A DNA stretch of 64,000 nucleotides from an uncultured bacterium (GTDB lineage: Bacteria; Cyanobacteriota; Vampirovibrionia; Gastranaerophilales; Gastranaerophilaceae), in NCBI GenBank assembly GCA_949298805.1, contig CASFXY010000001.1, positions 62,001 to 126,000 of the forward strand, in the 5' to 3' direction. The notes below the pieces were generated by a model that searched no databases, was not told the origin of the DNA, and saw only the letters and a list, made by a program, of their open reading frames with translations. Numbering within the stretch: position 1 is the stretch's first letter; every line of letters begins with the position of its first letter. The position numbers were made by a program, and so were the translations under genes. Below, piece by piece: positions 62,669 through 64,000 of this stretch.

Positions 62669-63530
62669 TATTAAAAATTTACTTACATTTTCTTTGTTTT
62701 TTTTATGTTTGCCCTCTTATTCCATTACATTAGAGGGGCTTAATTATCCTATGCCCCCTGCCAATAGACTTGGCATAGGACAAAGACCGGAAGCACCTTT
62801 TAGTGAAGTTAAAACGGTTAACGAAGGAAAAACCGTTGTTTCTAAAACCGGAATAAAAGAAGCGGCCTATGATTCTTCTTATGCTGATTTAAGTTTAAAA
62901 AGGCTTGCTGATGATGTATCTTATGATTTAAATATCGAATCCTCTGACCTTTTGGCTGATTTGCAAATTTTATGGGCTGCTGCCGCTCAAAGAAGCGAAA
63001 CAATTAAATATACTATTTACAAGCTTTCTAATCCTGACGAAGACAAGCCAAATGAAAATATTATCAAGAAAATTATAAAACCGATAGCAAGTTTTTCCAC
63101 AATTGCCGGCACAGCATTAAGCTCTAATCCTTTTATGGCTTCCGGTGCGCTAATCGGGGGCGGTTTACTGGGTGCTTTAACTAAAGATGATAAGGAATTG
63201 AATTATAAATTTACAAAAGTAAATGATGCTGATATGGTTTTGCTTGTTAGAAAAATTGATGATTTGCAAAAAAAACTTTTAAACCTGTATATTGATTATT
63301 TAACCAAAAGAGAGCTTATGGCTATGACTTTAGATAATCTTGAAAAACGACGTGAAATTTATGATAAAGCTCAGAAAGCCCCGCGTGAAGAATTAATCAT
63401 TGCAGATGTTTACTATAGAAATGCTCAAAATGCCGCTAAAAAAGCCGAATCGGAGTTTTGGGCTTCCAGAATGATACTTGAAAATCTCGTGGGCGCTGAA
63501 GTACTTGCTCAGATAGAACAAAGTAAATAA
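62655..63530 (+). CDS. Exported helical protein, TolC-helix-like (copy B)
   Basis: 291 residues, overlapping copy A by 14 bp. Starts at ATG 62655 with GAGG 6 nt upstream; signal peptide ends near LPSYS. The order of blocks matches copy A: SDLLADLQILWAAAAQRSE, a Gly/Ala-rich hydrophobic hairpin near 150-180, then a helical pair containing IADVYYRNAQNAAKKAESE and ending MILENLVGAEV. The LENLVG end resembles TolC repeats. Copies A and B are probably a tandem duplication acting as a hetero-oligomer. Confidence 0.7.
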   Translation: MLKSNIKNLLTFSLFFLCLPSYSITLEGLNYPMPPANRLGIGQRPEAPFSEVKTVNEGKTVVSKTGIKEAAYDSSYADLSLKRLADDVSYDLNIESSDLLADLQILWAAAAQRSETIKYTIYKLSNPDEDKPNENIIKKIIKPIASFSTIAGTALSSNPFMASGALIGGGLLGALTKDDKELNYKFTKVNDADMVLLVRKIDDLQKKLLNLYIDYLTKRELMAMTLDNLEKRREIYDKAQKAPREELIIADVYYRNAQNAAKKAESEFWASRMILENLVGAEVLAQIEQSK

Positions 63531-63531
63531 T

Positions 63532-63879
63532 TTATTTTTTGATTTTTATAATCCATTTTAAATTTGTATCGGATTCTTGGAAAATCTGATTGAGGTCAGG
63601 TAAATATTCGTATTGTTCGATGTTTTTTCTTAATTCTGCAAATTCATCGTTGTCTATACTTTGTCCGCTGCACTCCACCCATCCTTGAGGTATTTCTTTG
63701 CCATACCAAAGGATTATTGCGCCAATAGGCACTGCTTGAGACTCTTTGACAATAACTTGTTGCATGGGTTCTTTAGCTTTTTTTGTCATAACTGGCGCAA
63801 GTGCTATCATTGCTATAGAAATAATTAGCAGCGTAATTAGCATTTCTGCCAAAGTAAAGGCTTTTATTTTTCTTCTCAT
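63532..63879 (-). CDS. Prepilin-like protein with tail-collar-type domain
   Basis: 115 residues. A type IV prepilin N-terminus (MRRKIKAFTLAEMLITLLII: short basic leader, F-T-L-A-E-M with Glu at +5) forms the hydrophobic stalk. The C-terminal ~70 residues (VPIGAIILWYGKEIPQGWVE, CSGQSI, YLPDLNQIF) resemble the phage tail-collar domain. Probably an assembled pilin or pseudopilin. -10 box TAGAAT ends 6 nt before the ATG. Confidence 0.82.
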   Translation of the reverse strand: MRRKIKAFTLAEMLITLLIISIAMIALAPVMTKKAKEPMQQVIVKESQAVPIGAIILWYGKEIPQGWVECSGQSIDNDEFAELRKNIEQYEYLPDLNQIFQESDTNLKWIIKIKK

Positions 63880-63885
63880 AAACTC

Positions 63886-63891
63886 ATTCTA
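63886..63891 (-). promoter_or_regulatory. -10 box, leaderless type (pilin-like gene)
   Basis: TAGAAT on the minus strand with a 6-nt spacer (63880-63885) to the ATG at 63879. Confidence 0.4.
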
Positions 63892-63916
63892 CAATATTTT
63901 TACCCTTTTGCCTAAT

Positions 63917-64000
63917 TCAACTAACGTATAGCTTTTGTGCGCCATAGTTCCTTATATATTCAAGTATTGCCCCTCCTATTTCTTCTGTTGGGTCAAAATA
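63917..64000 (-). CDS. C-terminal end of an unrecognised protein (cut by window edge)
   Basis: 27 codons open to the window edge and ending in TGA at 63917-63919, with the end reading GAILEYIRNYGAQKLYVS. It looks like a real alpha/beta C-terminus but is too short to assign. Confidence 0.4.
   Translation of the reverse strand, partial: YFDPTEEIGGAILEYIRNYGAQKLYVS

Noticed and set aside
1-64000. CRISPR arrays, insertion sequences, integrases, attachment sites, rRNA, replication origin
   Set aside because: Looked for direct repeat-spacer patterns, transposase or recombinase motifs and DnaA-box clusters; none seen by eye. A computed repeat search was not possible.

Overview
The window is a continuous, gene-dense (mostly >90% coding), AT-rich bacterial chromosome segment with no rRNA operon, transposase, prophage block or CRISPR array. 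The gene content suggests an anaerobic, Gram-negative-type relative of Cyanobacteria, most likely Melainabacteria/Vampirovibrionia (Gastranaerophilales-like). This is inference from several features: very low GC, a cyanobacterial-looking tRNA-Asn without encoded CCA, prepilin-like proteins with a tail-collar domain, CsaB pyruvyltransferase, ferredoxin and corrinoid/Fe-S proteins, HspR, and many exported coiled-coil proteins of unknown family. No marker gene here fixes the taxonomy.

Layout. 1-4.8 kb: the start of a probable rfbC, a coiled-coil protein, two P-loop kinases, rpmH-rnpA, proC and a Gfo/Idh/MocA oxidoreductase. 4.8-9.8 kb: one plus-strand run of a TagA-type glycosyltransferase, split transketolase, ftsE-ftsX and an HDOD protein. 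9.7-15.2 kb: ruvB with an ArsB/NhaD-type transporter, then secA. 15.2-23.5 kb: radical SAM protein, surE-thiS-purH-MFS, maf, corA, a flavoprotein and folK. 23.6-27.5 kb: ftsH followed by both subunits of a corrinoid iron-sulfur protein (CFeSP) with no CO dehydrogenase/acetyl-CoA synthase genes nearby. 27.5-30.6 kb: histidine genes including a HisA-HisI-HisE fusion. 30.7-35 kb: CsaB, a PfkB-fold protein with an altered active site, an SDR and a B12-type radical SAM protein. 35-42.6 kb: DUF2023-like protein, ferredoxin, recJ, Bax-inhibitor-like protein, coaE, speB, a TonB-C-like protein and a MATE transporter. 42.8-47.3 kb: one 1500-residue protein with an alpha-solenoid-like middle and an HD phosphohydrolase domain. 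48-64 kb: tRNA-Asn, YtxH/DUF948 cluster, lpd-lipA, hspR-rimO, a GT-C-like membrane protein, TPR protein, gatC-pyrG, two LuxR-type response regulators, a pentapeptide-repeat protein, a tandem pair of exported TolC-helix-like proteins and a pilin-like protein.

Two genome-wide styles stand out. First, many genes have a sigma70-type -10 box, often extended (TGnTATAAT), ending exactly 6 nt before the ATG and no Shine-Dalgarno sequence. This predicts leaderless mRNAs, beside a second class with 20-30 nt leaders and clear AAGGAG-type sites. Second, nearly all convergent gene pairs overlap or abut at their stop codons, several sharing a TTAA tetramer, and only one such junction has a recognisable hairpin terminator.

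The strongest candidates for a poorly described system are the CFeSP pair without CODH/ACS, the giant HD/solenoid protein, and the paired short TolC-helix-like exported proteins next to the pilin/tail-collar protein.
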